From Tenrec ecaudatus (taxonomy: Eukaryota > Chordata > Mammalia > Afrosoricida > Tenrecidae), in assembly GCF_050624435.1 (NCBI RefSeq), contig NC_134530.1, positions 142,702,721-142,766,720 on the forward strand: a DNA stretch of 64,000 bases. The letters are read 5' to 3'. The notes under the pieces are model-generated. The model was not told the origin of the DNA. It ran no database searches and was given only the letters and a program-made list of their open reading frames with translations. Position numbers and translations under genes: made by a program. Positions 22,186-32,639 of the stretch are shown here, in pieces; the stretch's first letter is position 1, and each line of letters opens with the position of its first letter.

Positions 22186-22424
22186 GAATTGAATAGGTGG
22201 CTTCATCTGGCCATATTTTGAATGGCTGGTATTTCAAATAATACTGTTGCAACTATCTACATCCAAGTCAGAAGCAGTGACTATTATGAGCAATGAAGAA
22301 AATTTCAATGAAAGCACTAAGCACGTTCGTTCATTAAAAATTTCTCCTAAGCTTTGCATTTGCATATACGAGTAAATGCTTTGAGGAGATATTTCTAAGA
22401 AAATAATTTTATATTGTTTTCTGT

Positions 22425-22640
22425 CTTAGTTCTCTAGTGGTGCCTCCATAACCAAACGTGGATGGTTTTAATAAACAAGTTTGCTTCCTCTCAGTTTAGG
22501 AGGCTGGGAGTCCAAATTCTTGAGGAAGACATTCCCTCTACCATCCCTAGGCCAGGACTTCGTCTCCAGCTTCTGTCCTCTGGTTCCTCTGGGATCTCCA
22601 TGGGACTTGCCATCTATTTACCCCACCTTTCCTCTGCAGA
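22425..22640 (-). mobile_element. Possible ancient LTR fragment
   Basis: 'tcagtttaggaggctgggag' and 'tccaaattcttgaggaag' resemble a widespread mammalian MaLR-type sequence in antisense. Identification is tentative. Confidence 0.35.
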
Positions 22641-22663
22641 TGGTCTTTGACAATCACTCTTTG

Positions 22664-22832
22664 TGAGCCCTGGTGGCAGAGCGGTTATGAGTTGGGCTGC
22701 AAACCGCAGGGTCAGCAGTTTGAAACCACCAGCCTTCTCAGGAGAAAGATGAAGCTTTCTACTCCCATGACTCACTCCTATGCCTCAGAATTGACTCAAT
22801 AGCAGTGGGTTTGGTTTGGGTTTGATATCTGT
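22664..22832 (+). mobile_element. AfroSINE
   Basis: 'gagccctggtggcagagcgg', 'gtcagcagtttgaaaccacc', 'tttctactcccatgactcac' and 'agcagtgggtttggtttggg' are all present. Length about 170 bp. Confidence 0.9.
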
Positions 22833-22954
22833 GAGTGATAAGGCCTTGGTAAGAAACGGAGCTGATTATAATTACTAGCCACCCAGGAGATACAAATTAA
22901 AACCACAGTGAGATACCACCTTACACCCGTAATGCTAGCCCAATTAAAACACAT

Positions 22955-22963
22955 GCGCGCGCG

Positions 22964-22998
<35 letters not shown>
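22955..22998. repeat. Alternating purine-pyrimidine tract (CG then CA)
   Basis: 'tgcgcgcgcgcacgcaca' runs into (CA)n. Strict purine-pyrimidine alternation over about 40 bp with CG dinucleotides is a classical Z-DNA-prone sequence. Confidence 0.9.
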
Positions 22999-23471
22999 CA
23001 AGAAATGCTGGAGATGTTGTGGGGAAAATGGAATTCGTATACACTGTGAGTGGGCTTGTAACTACATACAATCATTATGGAAAAGGATAAGGCAACACTT
23101 AAAGCAACTGGGAATGGAAATCCCATATGATCCAGCAATACCAGTATTAGGCACACAGCCCCAAAGCAGTAAGAGGTACAACATGAGTTGATGCATGCTG
23201 TCCCATGTTTACAGCAGCACAGTTCACAAGAGCAAGAAACTGGAAATAGCCCAAATGCCAAACCCGGAAGACCCCAGAAAGAAACTATGATACATACACA
23301 CCACGGAATATTATGCAGCCCTAAAGAAGTGATGAAACACAGTATCACATGGAAGGACCTGTAACCATTATGCGAGTGAAATTAGTCAATCACAAAAGTA
23401 TATTCTTGTATGAGCCCACTACTATAAGGAGAAACACAAATTAAACAAATCTTAGGGACCAAATCCCATCC

Positions 23472-23594
23472 GACCATCAGAAAACAAGAGAACCGAGCAC
23501 TAGAAAGGCAAGGGTCATGGAGCCATTTATCCCTCTGCCCTTCAATTAACCCCACATATGTTTATCAGCCAGGTTGGCACAGTAAACTAACTCA
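23472..23594 (-). mobile_element. Type B LTR fragment inside L1
   Basis: 'accgagcactagaaaggcaa' through 'ggcacagtaaactaactca' matches the terminal 120 bp of the LTRs at 12269 and 43875. The remainder is missing. Confidence 0.75.
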
Positions 23595-23934
23595 GAGGTG
23601 GAGGGAATTTGGGGAGCAAATAATGCTTGGGGGTGCACTAGGACTGATTGTGTTGATGTACATATCTCTTTATAAAAGTCACTTAACTATGGAAGTATAT
23701 GGTATGTGAATTGTATAACCAACTACTGGGAGGGAAAAAAAGAAACAGCTGATAATGAGGTGAGCAGGGAATACTTGGTCAGTGAATATTTGTTGAGTTA
23801 GAGTCATGTAATTTAGAGTTAGAGAGAATTAGAGACGATGCAACGTCTGGTCACTGCTTTGTTTTCTATGTGCACCTGGCCCTGAATATATATGTTTATT
23901 GAAGCACTTGTATTACTCCAGACAAAAAAACCCA

Positions 23935-24115
23935 CAGCGTTCTAGTTAATTCAGACTCATTGCAATCCTATAGGACAAAATAAAACTGCTTCTTTGGGTT
24001 TCTGAGACTTTAACTATTTGACGGGAGGAGATAGCATCTTCTTTCTCCCAAGGAGTGACTGGTGGGTTCGAACTGCTGACCTCCTGCTCAGTAGTCCAAC
24101 ACAAAATCCATGGTG
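23935..24115 (-). mobile_element. AfroSINE
   Basis: 'cagactcattgcaatcctat', 'ataaaactgcttctttgggt', 'tctttctcccaaggagtgac' and 'gttcgaactgctgacctcct' are in antisense order. Confidence 0.8.
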
Positions 24116-24464
24116 TGCCCAAGCTTCTTATAGATCATGTTAGCAAATGCTACTTAGTTTTCTTCCAAGTTAATTCCCCAAGTACAAAGCCGTCTCATGA
24201 CCCACCTTCCCCACATCACTTGATGCTTAAGATCATGGTTACCGGAATGCTTGCTGAAGGAGAATAAGCTAACTTAGATCTGTGTTGTCCTAAATGGTGG
24301 CCATTAACCACGTATGACTATTTAAATTAAACCACATAAATAAAATTTTAAATTAAGTTCTTCTATTCTACTAGTCACATTAAACACATGTGACTAGTAA
24401 CTACGTTACCCAGCAGAGAATATTCCCATCATGACCTAAAGGGCAACTGGGAAGCGCTGCTCTG

Positions 24465-24580
24465 GATGGTTTCCCTCGTTTTACACAACAGCCTGAGCTC
24501 AGGGAGGTTGTGACTTGTTCAAAATCAAGCCACCGGCAGCCGAACTGGGGTTACTTAGCAGAGCCTGGGACGCCGAGATC
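24465..24580 (-). mobile_element. MIR SINE
   Basis: 'cctgagctcagggaggttgt' and 'gacttgttcaaaatcaagcc' correspond to the MIR core in antisense. Diverged. Confidence 0.55.
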
Positions 24581-25175
24581 AATGCTCACTGTTATAAGTG
24601 ACAAGTTGATTCACTTCAGAGGCCTAGTTGCGTGTAGGCCTCATTGAGGGCTCCGGTGGCATTATGGGAAGTAGGGTCTTGGCCTTATCCCAGGGACTGT
24701 TTGCTTTTTACATTTTAATAGATCAGTTCTCGTGTTTATACACTGTATATGTGTAGAGAGATATATAGATAGATGGAAAGAAGGCAATGGGAAATTCTAT
24801 ACTTCGGCTATAAAACAAGAAAATAACAGTAAATTTTTCAATGTTTTCCAGTTGCCTAGCTAAGCAAAACATGATCGTGTTCTGGTCTTGTTCCAATTCA
24901 ATTAGAATAGAACAGAATGGACCCTGGCTTAATGGATGTTCCTTGGTTTGGTTTTCTTTTAAATACTTCTGTTTGGTTTACTACTTTGTAAAAGTCATTT
25001 GGCTCTAAATAACCTAAGTAAGGAGATGTGGTCAGATTTCAGATCTAAGGTTTGAATTCGTACTTTTTTCAGGGGGGTTGTTTGTTTGTTTGTTTTTAGC
25101 ATCAGTATTTCTTAAAATGTCCTTAGCAAAAGAAATTTATTTTCCATGAATTTCAGAATGTATTTCTTTATACAA
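24581..25175. other. Unassigned intergenic DNA
   Basis: No gene or named repeat recognised. There is a short GTTT run near 25078-25096. Confidence 0.4.
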
Positions 25176-25179
25176 TTGG

Positions 25180-25530
25180 TGTCCAGTGCCCTCTGGATCT
25201 GCTGCTGCTGCGAGGTGCCCTCAAGTCCACTGTGGCGCACAGCAGTCTCATGCACAACAGAGTGCATCCTTGCAAGTGCGCTCTGTTTGAGTCCATTGCT
25301 GCAGCAACCGTGTCTGTCAGCCCACCTCTTTAAGGGTCTTCCTCGTTTTCCCTGACCCTCTGAGTTACCGTGATCTCCTTTTCCAGGGACTGGCCCCTCA
25401 GATCATATGTCCAAAGTACATGAGACGGCCTTGCCATTCTCACTCCTAAGAAGCATTTTGGCAATCCCTCCTTCAAGACCAATTTGCTTGTTCACCTGAC
25501 AGTCCACAGTATTTTCAATGTTCCTCACTA
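25180..25530 (-). mobile_element. BovB/RTE-like LINE fragment
   Basis: 'gtgccctcaagtccactgtg', 'gatctccttttccagggact', 'catatgtccaaagtacatga' and 'aagaagcattttggcaatcc' are blocks shared with the RTE copies at 16338, 32640 and 63100, in antisense. Confidence 0.65.
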
Positions 25531-25539
25531 GTGCCCCAA

Positions 25540-26290
25540 TTCCAACACAAGAACATCGCAGCTACCCTGACATTCGGCTAGGAAGCTGTCCTGCTGGCAG
25601 CAGAGGATGGGAGCACAGAAGGCCCTGCCTTCCCTGGGGAGGAGCTCAGTGGAACAGCATTTCTACTGGGGCTTCTGGATGGTCAGCGCCCAGAGCTGCA
25701 GCGGTGGGAGCACAGAAGACCTGCCTGGTGGCCATGGAGCATCCGAGAGGGAGCGGAACAGGACCAGATCAGGCAAGTGTCCCCCCTGGCGTGGTCCCCT
25801 CTGCCAGGGAAAACAGAAATCTGGCCGGAACAGGGAAGAGAAGAAGGAAGAGGAGGTGGAATTCTTCCCTCTTTTCAGTGTGGAAGCTGGCACCAAGACC
25901 GAGCCACGCAGGCCTCAGAGAACCCTCTCAGGAGGCAGACCTTCCTCCAAGAGGCTGGGCAGGAAGAAAGCTTCCCAGGTGTGCCCTGCCCCTACCCAAT
26001 CAGCATGGCCCGCAGGTAGGGCCAGGTCTGAGGCCAAGGTGGGGTGCGACTCAAGAGCACAGCTCTGAGCTCCTGGGGAGGGTGCACCCAGAGCCAGCTC
26101 CTCAGTGGGCACAGTCTCTCCTGGGTCACCAAGGAGACCCAGCCATCTGTCAGAGGGAGGGAGCAGGCAGTGAGACTTCGGAAACGTCATGGGCGTGGAG
26201 ATTCAGGAGAGTCCGGAGACCTGAAAACATTCCTGACTTCGGTCTATACTGACCCTCCACGTGTGCCCAGGGCTCTGGGTATCGGTCAAA
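25540..26290 (+). other. GC-rich stretch with a 244-codon open frame, unrecognised
   Basis: One plus-strand frame is open from 25518 to 26252, and other frames of 153 and 80-90 codons overlap it on both strands. The predicted chain is rich in Pro, Arg, Ser and Gly and shows no domain I know. A local near-duplication places 'tgggagcacagaagg' and 'tgggagcacagaaga' about 100 bp apart. Long frames in several registers point to base composition rather than a gene. A GC-rich old repeat is also possible. Confidence 0.3.
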
Positions 26291-26617
26291 CAAACAAACA
26301 AACAAAAACATAAGCTATGAAGGAGGCAAGGAAAGGGAGAACCAGATTGGAGTTTAATGATCCCCCAAAAGCTATAATCCTGTGGTACTTAGGCTGTCAG
26401 AACTGTGCAGCTAAAGAATCCTTCTAAACACCCTCTGGTTGTATCGTGAGAAAGAAGTGATGGAGTAATCAGTGGTAGAAAAGATACAGCCGTGCATTGA
26501 TTGTTTTTAAAAAAGACAATTTGCCGTATTTCCTTAGAGACTAATGTGAAGTTCGGTGCCTAGACTGTCATCCCCAGGGGAACTCGTTGGTTCCAGATCC
26601 GGGTGGGTTGTTAGAGT

Positions 26618-26649
<32 letters not shown>

Positions 26650-26682
26650 GCACACGCGCACACGCACACACACACACACACC
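26618..26682. repeat. (CA)n microsatellite, interrupted
   Basis: A CA tract of about 65 bp with CG and CT interruptions. Confidence 0.95.
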
Positions 26683-26689
26683 AGCAGCC

Positions 26690-27670
26690 ACAGTTTAGTT
26701 AAAGCATTGCGTCACTTCAAAAGAAATGAAGCGGGTTCCTCTCACGAGTTCAGAAGGGACATCGCCAAGGGGAACAGCTCTGGTTTTTCAATGGCGAGGG
26801 AGTTACCACCCTGCACATGGTCAGCTCATCCTTGAGACTCGGACATCGTTTCTCCCCGTGGCATCTGCACTGAGGTTCTGGGCCAGCACGTCTCCGAATG
26901 ATCTGAGTGTGGTCCTGCGTCGGGACTTTCACGGGGCCTGGTTTCAAGGTTACAGTGTTTTCCAAGCCACTTCTCAGAGTCCTTTGTTCATCCCCTTAGC
27001 AGGCGAGGCAGACGCCCCTGTTCTGTCAATTTGAAAACAGTTAAAACAAAAAACTAGTGATGAAAGAGATCATGTTTGAGAATTAAAGGGGCCATCTCAG
27101 AAGGTAATCTGGTTAATTCTGTTCCTTAAAAGTCTTTATTCTTCCATGAGACAAAGCAGCCTGCAAAACAATTCAATGTGAGTAATTAGGTTTTAATAAC
27201 GTTCATCTATGGCCACAGGATGGAGGAAAGAGGATATGCCTTTACCGCCCTATTTTTTGTCTGAAATGAAATCAAAAAGTTTTTACTTGACCTGGGATAT
27301 TATTATCAAACTCATATGTTACCTCGCTACAATTTTTCAATAAATCTAGTTGCTTTCAGAAACAGAAAATTAAGGCAAATGTTTGATCTAATTTCATAAA
27401 CTTTATACTTTTTTCAAGCAAACCAGCATATCATTGTTCTCCCCAAATGAATGGTGTATAAAAAATGCTTCTGATGTTAAGAAGTTGACTTAAATTACTT
27501 TAATTAGAACATATATTAAACATAAATTAGGTATCTCTTAACTTTTATATAACTATAAACCAATATAAACTTGTAAATTAAATACAAAATAATGTCCTAA
27601 ACTAGTTCAAATTAAGAACAAAAGCTTAATGTTCATTCATTCAGCAAATATTTATCTGAGGACCTACCAC
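26690..27670. other. Unassigned intergenic DNA
   Basis: The left third is GC-moderate; the remainder is AT-rich with no recognised element. Confidence 0.4.
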
Positions 27671-27671
27671 T

Positions 27672-28100
27672 TTTTTTAATAAATCATTTTATTGGGGGTG
27701 CATACAACTCTGATCACAATCCATACATCCATCCACTGTGTCAAGCACATTTGTACATTTGTTGCCATCACCATTCTCAGAACATTTTCTTTCTACTTGA
27801 GCCCTTGGTATCAGCTCCTCATTTCCCCCTCCCTCTCCCACCCTCCCTCCCTCATGAATCTTTGATAATTTCTAAATTATTATTATTTTTCCATGTCTTA
27901 TACTGTCCGATGTCTCCCTTCACACACTTTTCTGTTATCCATCCCCCTGGGAGGGGGCTATATGTAGATCATTGTGATCGGTTCCCCCATTCTCCCCCAC
28001 CTTCCCCCTACCCTCCTGGTATCACTACTCTCATTATTGGTCCCAAGGGATTTATCTGTTCTGCATTCCCTGTGTTTCCAGCTCTGATCTGTACCTCTGA
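27672..28100 (-). mobile_element. Non-LTR retrotransposon 3' end, copy 8
   Basis: The terminus 'aataaatcattttattgggg' is at the left; 'gtcaagcacatttgtacat', 'tgagcccttggtatcagctc' and 'gggctatatgtagatcattg' follow. It stops near 'tctgtacctctgatatagcc'. Confidence 0.8.
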
Positions 28101-28454
28101 TATAGCCGGAGGATATACCAATTGTTTACAAATAAAACACCCACATAAATAGCAGGCACATATATATAACAGTAGAATGAAAAATTTATGTTAAAAACTT
28201 CTGGTACAGTGTACCCGTGCATACGCCATGCATGCCTCATGACATTTCTAGAAGTGAGTTGTAGCCCCAAGCAGTATTATCCAATCATCCATATTTGTAA
28301 AGTAAATGTATAAACCATCGCCATCGGTCATGGATCAAGTTTGGTAATAACTTCGTAATCAGAAAACAGACAAAATGGTATGTTGGCTCTGGGACAGTTT
28401 GCACTTTGGCCTCAGAATGGTGGGCTTCCTTGTCGCTGACCTGTGCCCAGCTCT

Positions 28455-28612
28455 ATCTTATAAGCATTGGGCTCCTAACCACAAGGTGGGGAGTTCAAAT
28501 CCACCAGCTGTTCCACAGGGCAGAGATGAGGCTCTCTGCTCCTATAAAGATTTATGACCTCAGAAACCCCACATAAGGTCAATATAAGTAGGAATCAACT
28601 CAATGGCAGGCA
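28455..28612 (+). mobile_element. AfroSINE, head-truncated
   Basis: 'gggctcctaaccacaaggtg', 'gagttcaaatccaccagctg' and 'gtaggaatcaactcaatggc' are in order. Confidence 0.75.
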
Positions 28613-28619
28613 GAGTTTA

Positions 28620-29300
28620 GGGTGTAGGGTCCAGAGGAGGGCCATACCCTGGGCTACCTACCGTAGCCTGAGCAAAGCGGGTCCCGTGCACAGCAGGCTG
28701 AGGCTGGGCTCCATGTGAAGCCACACAGCAGGACAATTCGGGTGCTGGTGTGCACTATCCCGGGCCTATGAGATCTCCAGCTGAACAATTGGATCTGTCT
28801 CATCCAAGTAAGGGCCAGGCAACACCTCTGTATCCACGGCTCTTATCCATGCCCTACAGCATCTGCAAGAGAAGTGATCCAAATAGCCTGAGCATATTAG
28901 TTGGCCAACTGAATGGCAAGGTAGAAAGCAAGACATGAGGGCAAGTAGCCAAGAGCTGTTTGCTGGGTGGACAGAGTGATTTCTTCCTGCTTTGCTGAGC
29001 AGGCCTGGCATCCATCTGAGTGAGAAGCTGCTTCAGAAACTCCAGGGCAAACTGTGAAGGGTTGGCAATTGGGTCAAAAGGTACCGAGACAAAGACTTCA
29101 TACAAGGGGCCTTCAGAAGTTTGAACATGTTGACGCCCCTCCGTATTAAGTCAGCTGGGCGGAAAGAGAGAGCGGGAAAGAAGGGAGGGGGAGGAAGCAA
29201 ATGAAGGGGCAGCATGCGTGAAATATTGGCCAGTACACTTATGAAAATAATGCGAGCGCTCCAGGGGTGCGAAATGAATAATGCGCACGCTATTTGTGCG
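28620..29300 (-). other. Unrecognised segment with a protein-like minus-strand frame
   Basis: From about 29120 down to 28960 on the minus strand one frame reads 'LYEVFVSVPFDPIANPSQF' then 'ALEFLKQLLTQMDARPAQQS'. This has more natural composition than the chance frames nearby. The frame stays open to 28854 and other frames continue the span to 28766. I do not recognise the protein. It could be a decayed processed pseudogene or repeat-derived ORF. No splice sites or poly(A) tract clearly frame it. Confidence 0.35.
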
Positions 29301-29304
29301 CAAA

Positions 29305-29390
29305 TATGGCACCTTGTGCCAGGCACTGTTCCCGGCACATGCTATGTAACTAGCTTACATAACAAACACCCCTGATGACTGTGGCTTAAT
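29305..29390 (-). mobile_element. MIR fragment
   Basis: 'cttgtgccaggcactgttcc' followed by 'gtaactagcttacataac' matches the MIR 3' half in antisense. Confidence 0.55.
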
Positions 29391-29930
29391 TTTTCTTTAA
29401 GGCTAAATCCTCTCTCAGCTCACAGACCACTGTCTTGTTCTGTGGGTGCGAAGAGTTGGTGGGAGGCTCTCCTGTAAGCTGCCAACGGGGGACTGAGGCT
29501 AGCAGAGACTTCCTTTCTTTGACACTGGGCTTCCAAGAATTATCTAATCCCAAATGGCAACAGTACTGAGGTGGAGAATCCCTTCTGTGACCTATGAACT
29601 AACAAAATAGCTCATATATAGTAACCAAACAAATGTATTTCAGCTAATACTTTCGGGGGTAGGGTGGGGTGGGGAGACACTGGTCCATTGAGAAATGCGA
29701 TTCTGAAGGAAGCACAGTGCTAGCTTTGAAGAGGCAGCAGAGGGAGTTCTTTGGTTAGAACCTGTCTCCACTCTCTGGGATGAACCCCCTTGTCTATTGT
29801 CCTCCACAGTCACTGGTTTTGCCCTTTGAGAAGGTTTCCCTCCAAGTTCCCATTTGGAGCTGGGGTTGAGGAGCACCCCCTTCTTGGAGAGAGTATAACA
29901 GGAGTACAAGAGAGGCTTGTGATTCTGTAG
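29391..29930. other. Unassigned intergenic DNA
   Basis: No recognised gene or repeat. The minus frame 29640-30002 is extended by the CTG tract. Confidence 0.35.
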
Positions 29931-29959
29931 TGCTGCTGCTGCTGCTGCTGCTGCTGCTG
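29931..29959. repeat. (CTG)n trinucleotide repeat
   Basis: About 9-10 uninterrupted units abut the tail of an antisense AfroSINE. On the minus strand it would read poly-Ala or poly-Gln in two overlapping frames, neither of which looks like a gene. Confidence 0.9.
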
Positions 29960-30168
29960 TGTTAGCGGCCATGGAGTCAGCACCCAATCCGTGACAACCC
30001 AACCCAGGTGGGACGGAGCAATCGGCTCCATGGGGTTAAATGGGCTGTAAGCTTTTTGAAAGCACACCACTAGGCTCGTCTTCCACGGAGCCGCCTGGTG
30101 GATTTGAACCATCAACCTTTCACATAGCAGTCGCTCACAGACTGCTTACGGCACCCAGGTGCCTTCTA
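29960..30168 (-). mobile_element. AfroSINE (variant)
   Basis: 'ggccatggagtcagcaccca', 'ccacggagccgcctggtgga', 'tttgaaccatcaacctttca' and 'cggcacccaggtgcctt' follow antisense SINE order but with a different middle from most copies here. It may be another subfamily. Confidence 0.65.
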
Positions 30169-30783
30169 CCATGAGCAGTCGAGTCCCTAAAGACCCAAGA
30201 GGTTTCTATAATTAAAGAGAATGTTTTCACTTTGTGGAACATGTAACTAATATCCCTGTAGGATTTGGGTAGGAATTGTCAAAATCTCCAAAAACACAAT
30301 AAAATGTTATGATTTTTTTAAAAAAATTATAAGAAGAGATTTCTGCTCTATTTGCTTCTAATCACTACCATCTGCTAGTAACACGGAAGCTCCTTCCTGG
30401 AGATAATTCTCGTTCCTGGCTTCTTTCTTTGCTGCTTCTGCTTTCCTTCCTCTCTACCTAAGCTGCCACTTGAAGGCCCTTAGACCTCAGTGTGAAGGCC
30501 ACGCCCTAAGCCTGATCTTTATGGCCAGGTTGTTTTAATGGGTCCTTGCTGCTCAAGAGCTTTCTCAATCATCGTTTCTATTATTTGAAGTACAGAGCAG
30601 TCAGTTTTCCCAAGGCCTTGAGGCTTCACTTTTCTGCACTCTGTAGATTCATTTTAATTTATGCTTACATACCTGCTAATTATCATATGAATTCATCTTG
30701 TTCTTCTAATATCTTGCTATCTAATTAATCTAGCCAGTAACAACTAAATCTACCGGAGTAACACTCCATTTTCGACCCTTTTA
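30169..30783. other. Unassigned intergenic DNA
   Basis: AT-rich; no recognised gene or repeat. Confidence 0.4.
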
Positions 30784-31278
30784 AGGAAACCCTGCTGGTG
30801 TAGGAGGTTAAGCATTGGGTTGCTAACTGCAACGTCGATGGTTCAAATCTATCAGCCACTCCAAGGGAGAAAGATGAGACTGTCTGCTCCCATAAATTTT
30901 TGTAAGTTTTATTGACACTCAATCCACATATCACACAATTTAATAATTCAATGATATCAAGAAGAATTGTATAATCATTACCACAATCAATTTCAGAACA
31001 TTTTTCTCCTCCCTTCCATGATTAAATCACATTTAAAATAAGTTGTGTAATCACCTTCTGTCTAGTGCTCACTCCCCCTCCCTCCTTCATTGCTCACTCC
31101 CCAAATCCCTTCACACTCCCCATCTACCCCCACCCCTACCTCCCCTACAAAACCTTGCTCCAGTTATTACCTCTGTGCATCCCATAAACTTTTATATCCT
31201 CATAAATTCAAAGGAGCAATTCTCCTTCTGTCCTATAGAACTGCTATGAGTCAGAATCAGCTCACTAGCAGTAAGTTT
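30784..31278 (+). mobile_element. AfroSINE split by an L1 insertion
   Basis: The 5' part is 30784-30901 ('aaccctgctggtgtaggagg' to 'tctgctcccataaattttt'). The tail resumes at about 31194 with 'aggagcaattctccttctgt' and 'ctatgagtcagaatcagctc'. The sequence 'tcccataaa.tttt' at the break is present on both sides. Confidence 0.85.
30902..31179 (-). mobile_element. L1 3' fragment with 14-bp TSD inside an AfroSINE
   Basis: 'gtaagttttattgacactca', 'gtataatcattaccacaatc' and 'gtgtaatcaccttctg' resemble the old-style L1 3' UTR also seen at 18285. TSDs are 30888-30901 and 31180-31193, 13 of 14 bases the same. The T-rich junction at the left fits minus-strand insertion by target-primed reverse transcription. 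Confidence 0.75.
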
Positions 31279-31288
31279 TGTGTGTTTG

Positions 31289-31356
31289 CTGGTTGGTTGG
31301 TTGGTTGGTTGGTTGGTTGGTTGGTTGGTTGGTTGGTTGATTGGTTGATTGGTTGG
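31289..31356. repeat. (TTGG)n microsatellite, 68 bp
   Basis: It grew out of the AfroSINE 3' tail; other SINE copies end in 'gtttggtttgg', a likely seed. Confidence 0.92.
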
Positions 31357-31739
31357 TCTGGTAACTTTCAGATGTTGATTGCCAGGTTTTTCTCATAGAT
31401 ACCACTGGGTGGAGCCTGAGTTGCTCCCTAGACCTCCTCCTCACCTTGCGTCGTGGACGAGGACACATGAAAAACTAGCAGAATTTATCTTGACATAAGA
31501 ACTAGGTAAAATGCTGTCTCACAAAGGCAGTGTGAGAAATCTGTGTCTGATTGTGATCTTCTGGCCAAAGAACACACCTCTTGGGGGCCAGGACACGACC
31601 GCCGCACGACAACCCCTCCTCCACACATGTGCACTCGCTTAGCAGAAAGTCCGCTGCTAACAAGCTGAGTGTGTCACCAGTTGTCCTCCCCACTCCCTCC
31701 CAGGAACTCCCCTCCACAATCAAAAAAACGAAAACACAG

Positions 31740-31920
31740 CTCTGGCATGGAGTCTGTTCCAATTCATCGTTAGCCTACAGAGCAGACTAGAACTGCTCCT
31801 CTGGGTTTCTCAGCCGTTTAATCTTCATGAGATCAGACAGCTTTGTCTTTCTCCCTCAGAGCATCTGGTGGCTCTGAACCCCAGACCTTGTGGTTAGCAA
31901 TCCAATGGCTACTAACAGGT
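31740..31920 (-). mobile_element. AfroSINE
   Basis: 'tagaactgctcctctgggtt', 'tgtctttctccctcagagca' and 'gaccttgtggttagcaatcc' in antisense order. Confidence 0.8.
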
Positions 31921-32164
31921 CACCAGCCTCCATCATGGGACTCCTCTCTTACTCGGTGCCATCAAGTCAGTTCCAACACCAAGCAGTCCCATCTGAACCG
32001 AATGAAATCCTCCCCGGTCTTAGGTTGTCTTCACCTGGTTATGTTGTAGCCCATCGTTACAGCCACAGAGTCGATCCATTTTGTGTAGACTCTGCCTTTT
32101 TCAATGAAGCGCTGCTTTACCAGCCAAGGAACTTCCCTGTGATACCCTTTTAATTGTTTCAAAA

Positions 32165-32345
32165 ACCAACCAGCCAAACGCACTGCCATCGAGTCAATGC
32201 CAACTCATAGCAACCCTACAGGACAGGGAAGAACTGCCCCTGTGGGTTTCTGAGACCGTGGTTCTTTTCGGAGAGTAGAAAACCCCGGAGCTGGCTGGTG
32301 GGTCCAAACTGCTGACCTTGTGGTTGGCAACGTTGCGGTCTAGCA
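32165..32345 (-). mobile_element. AfroSINE
   Basis: 'aaacgcactgccatcgagtc', 'agcaaccctacaggacaggg', 'gaactgcccctgtgggtttc' and 'caaactgctgaccttgtggt' give a well-preserved antisense copy. Confidence 0.88.
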
Positions 32346-32427
32346 TCCGCAGGTCAGAAGTTAGAGGTGAGAGAGACAGGCTGTTTATCTTCCCTTCTGC
32401 CAGACTATAGCTCCTTTCCTCAAACTC

Positions 32428-32625
32428 AGAAAACCAACTCACTGCCATCCAGTTGATTCTCACAGTGACCCACTAGGCCAGAGTAGAATTGCTCCTTTGC
32501 GTTTCTGAAGCCTTAATCTGTACTGAAATGGGCAGTTTCATCTTTCTCCCTCAGCCTGATTGGTGGTGCCAGGCACTGACCGTGTGGTCAGCATCTCCGT
32601 GTGTGCCCTACTCTGCCACCAAGGC
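32428..32625 (-). mobile_element. AfroSINE
   Basis: 'ccaactcactgccatccagt', 'gtagaattgctcctttgcgt' and 'ttcatctttctccctcagcc' are in order, ending 'ccctactctgccaccaagg'. Confidence 0.85.
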
Positions 32626-32639
32626 GTGTGTGCGTTGTT

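Larger units (their letters stand above)
22850..23760 (+). mobile_element. L1 LINE, end of ORF2 and 3' region, interrupted by an LTR piece
   Basis: 'aaaaccacagtgagatacca', 'tggaaatcccatatgatcca' and 'cacggaatattatgcagccc' are the conserved 3' part of L1 ORF2 at the DNA level, and 'ggtatgtgaattgtataacc' is the 3' terminus. A (CG/CA)n expansion at 22955 and a type B LTR fragment at 23472 interrupt it. It is not coding. Confidence 0.8.

Noticed and set aside
22664..22740. tRNA-like promoter boxes
   Set aside because: Many copies exist on both strands in the same context. They are SINE heads, not tRNA genes.
29640..30115. Poly-Ala and poly-Gln frames
   Set aside because: They arise from the CTG repeat read in two frames. 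Flanking residues come from a SINE and show no protein domain.
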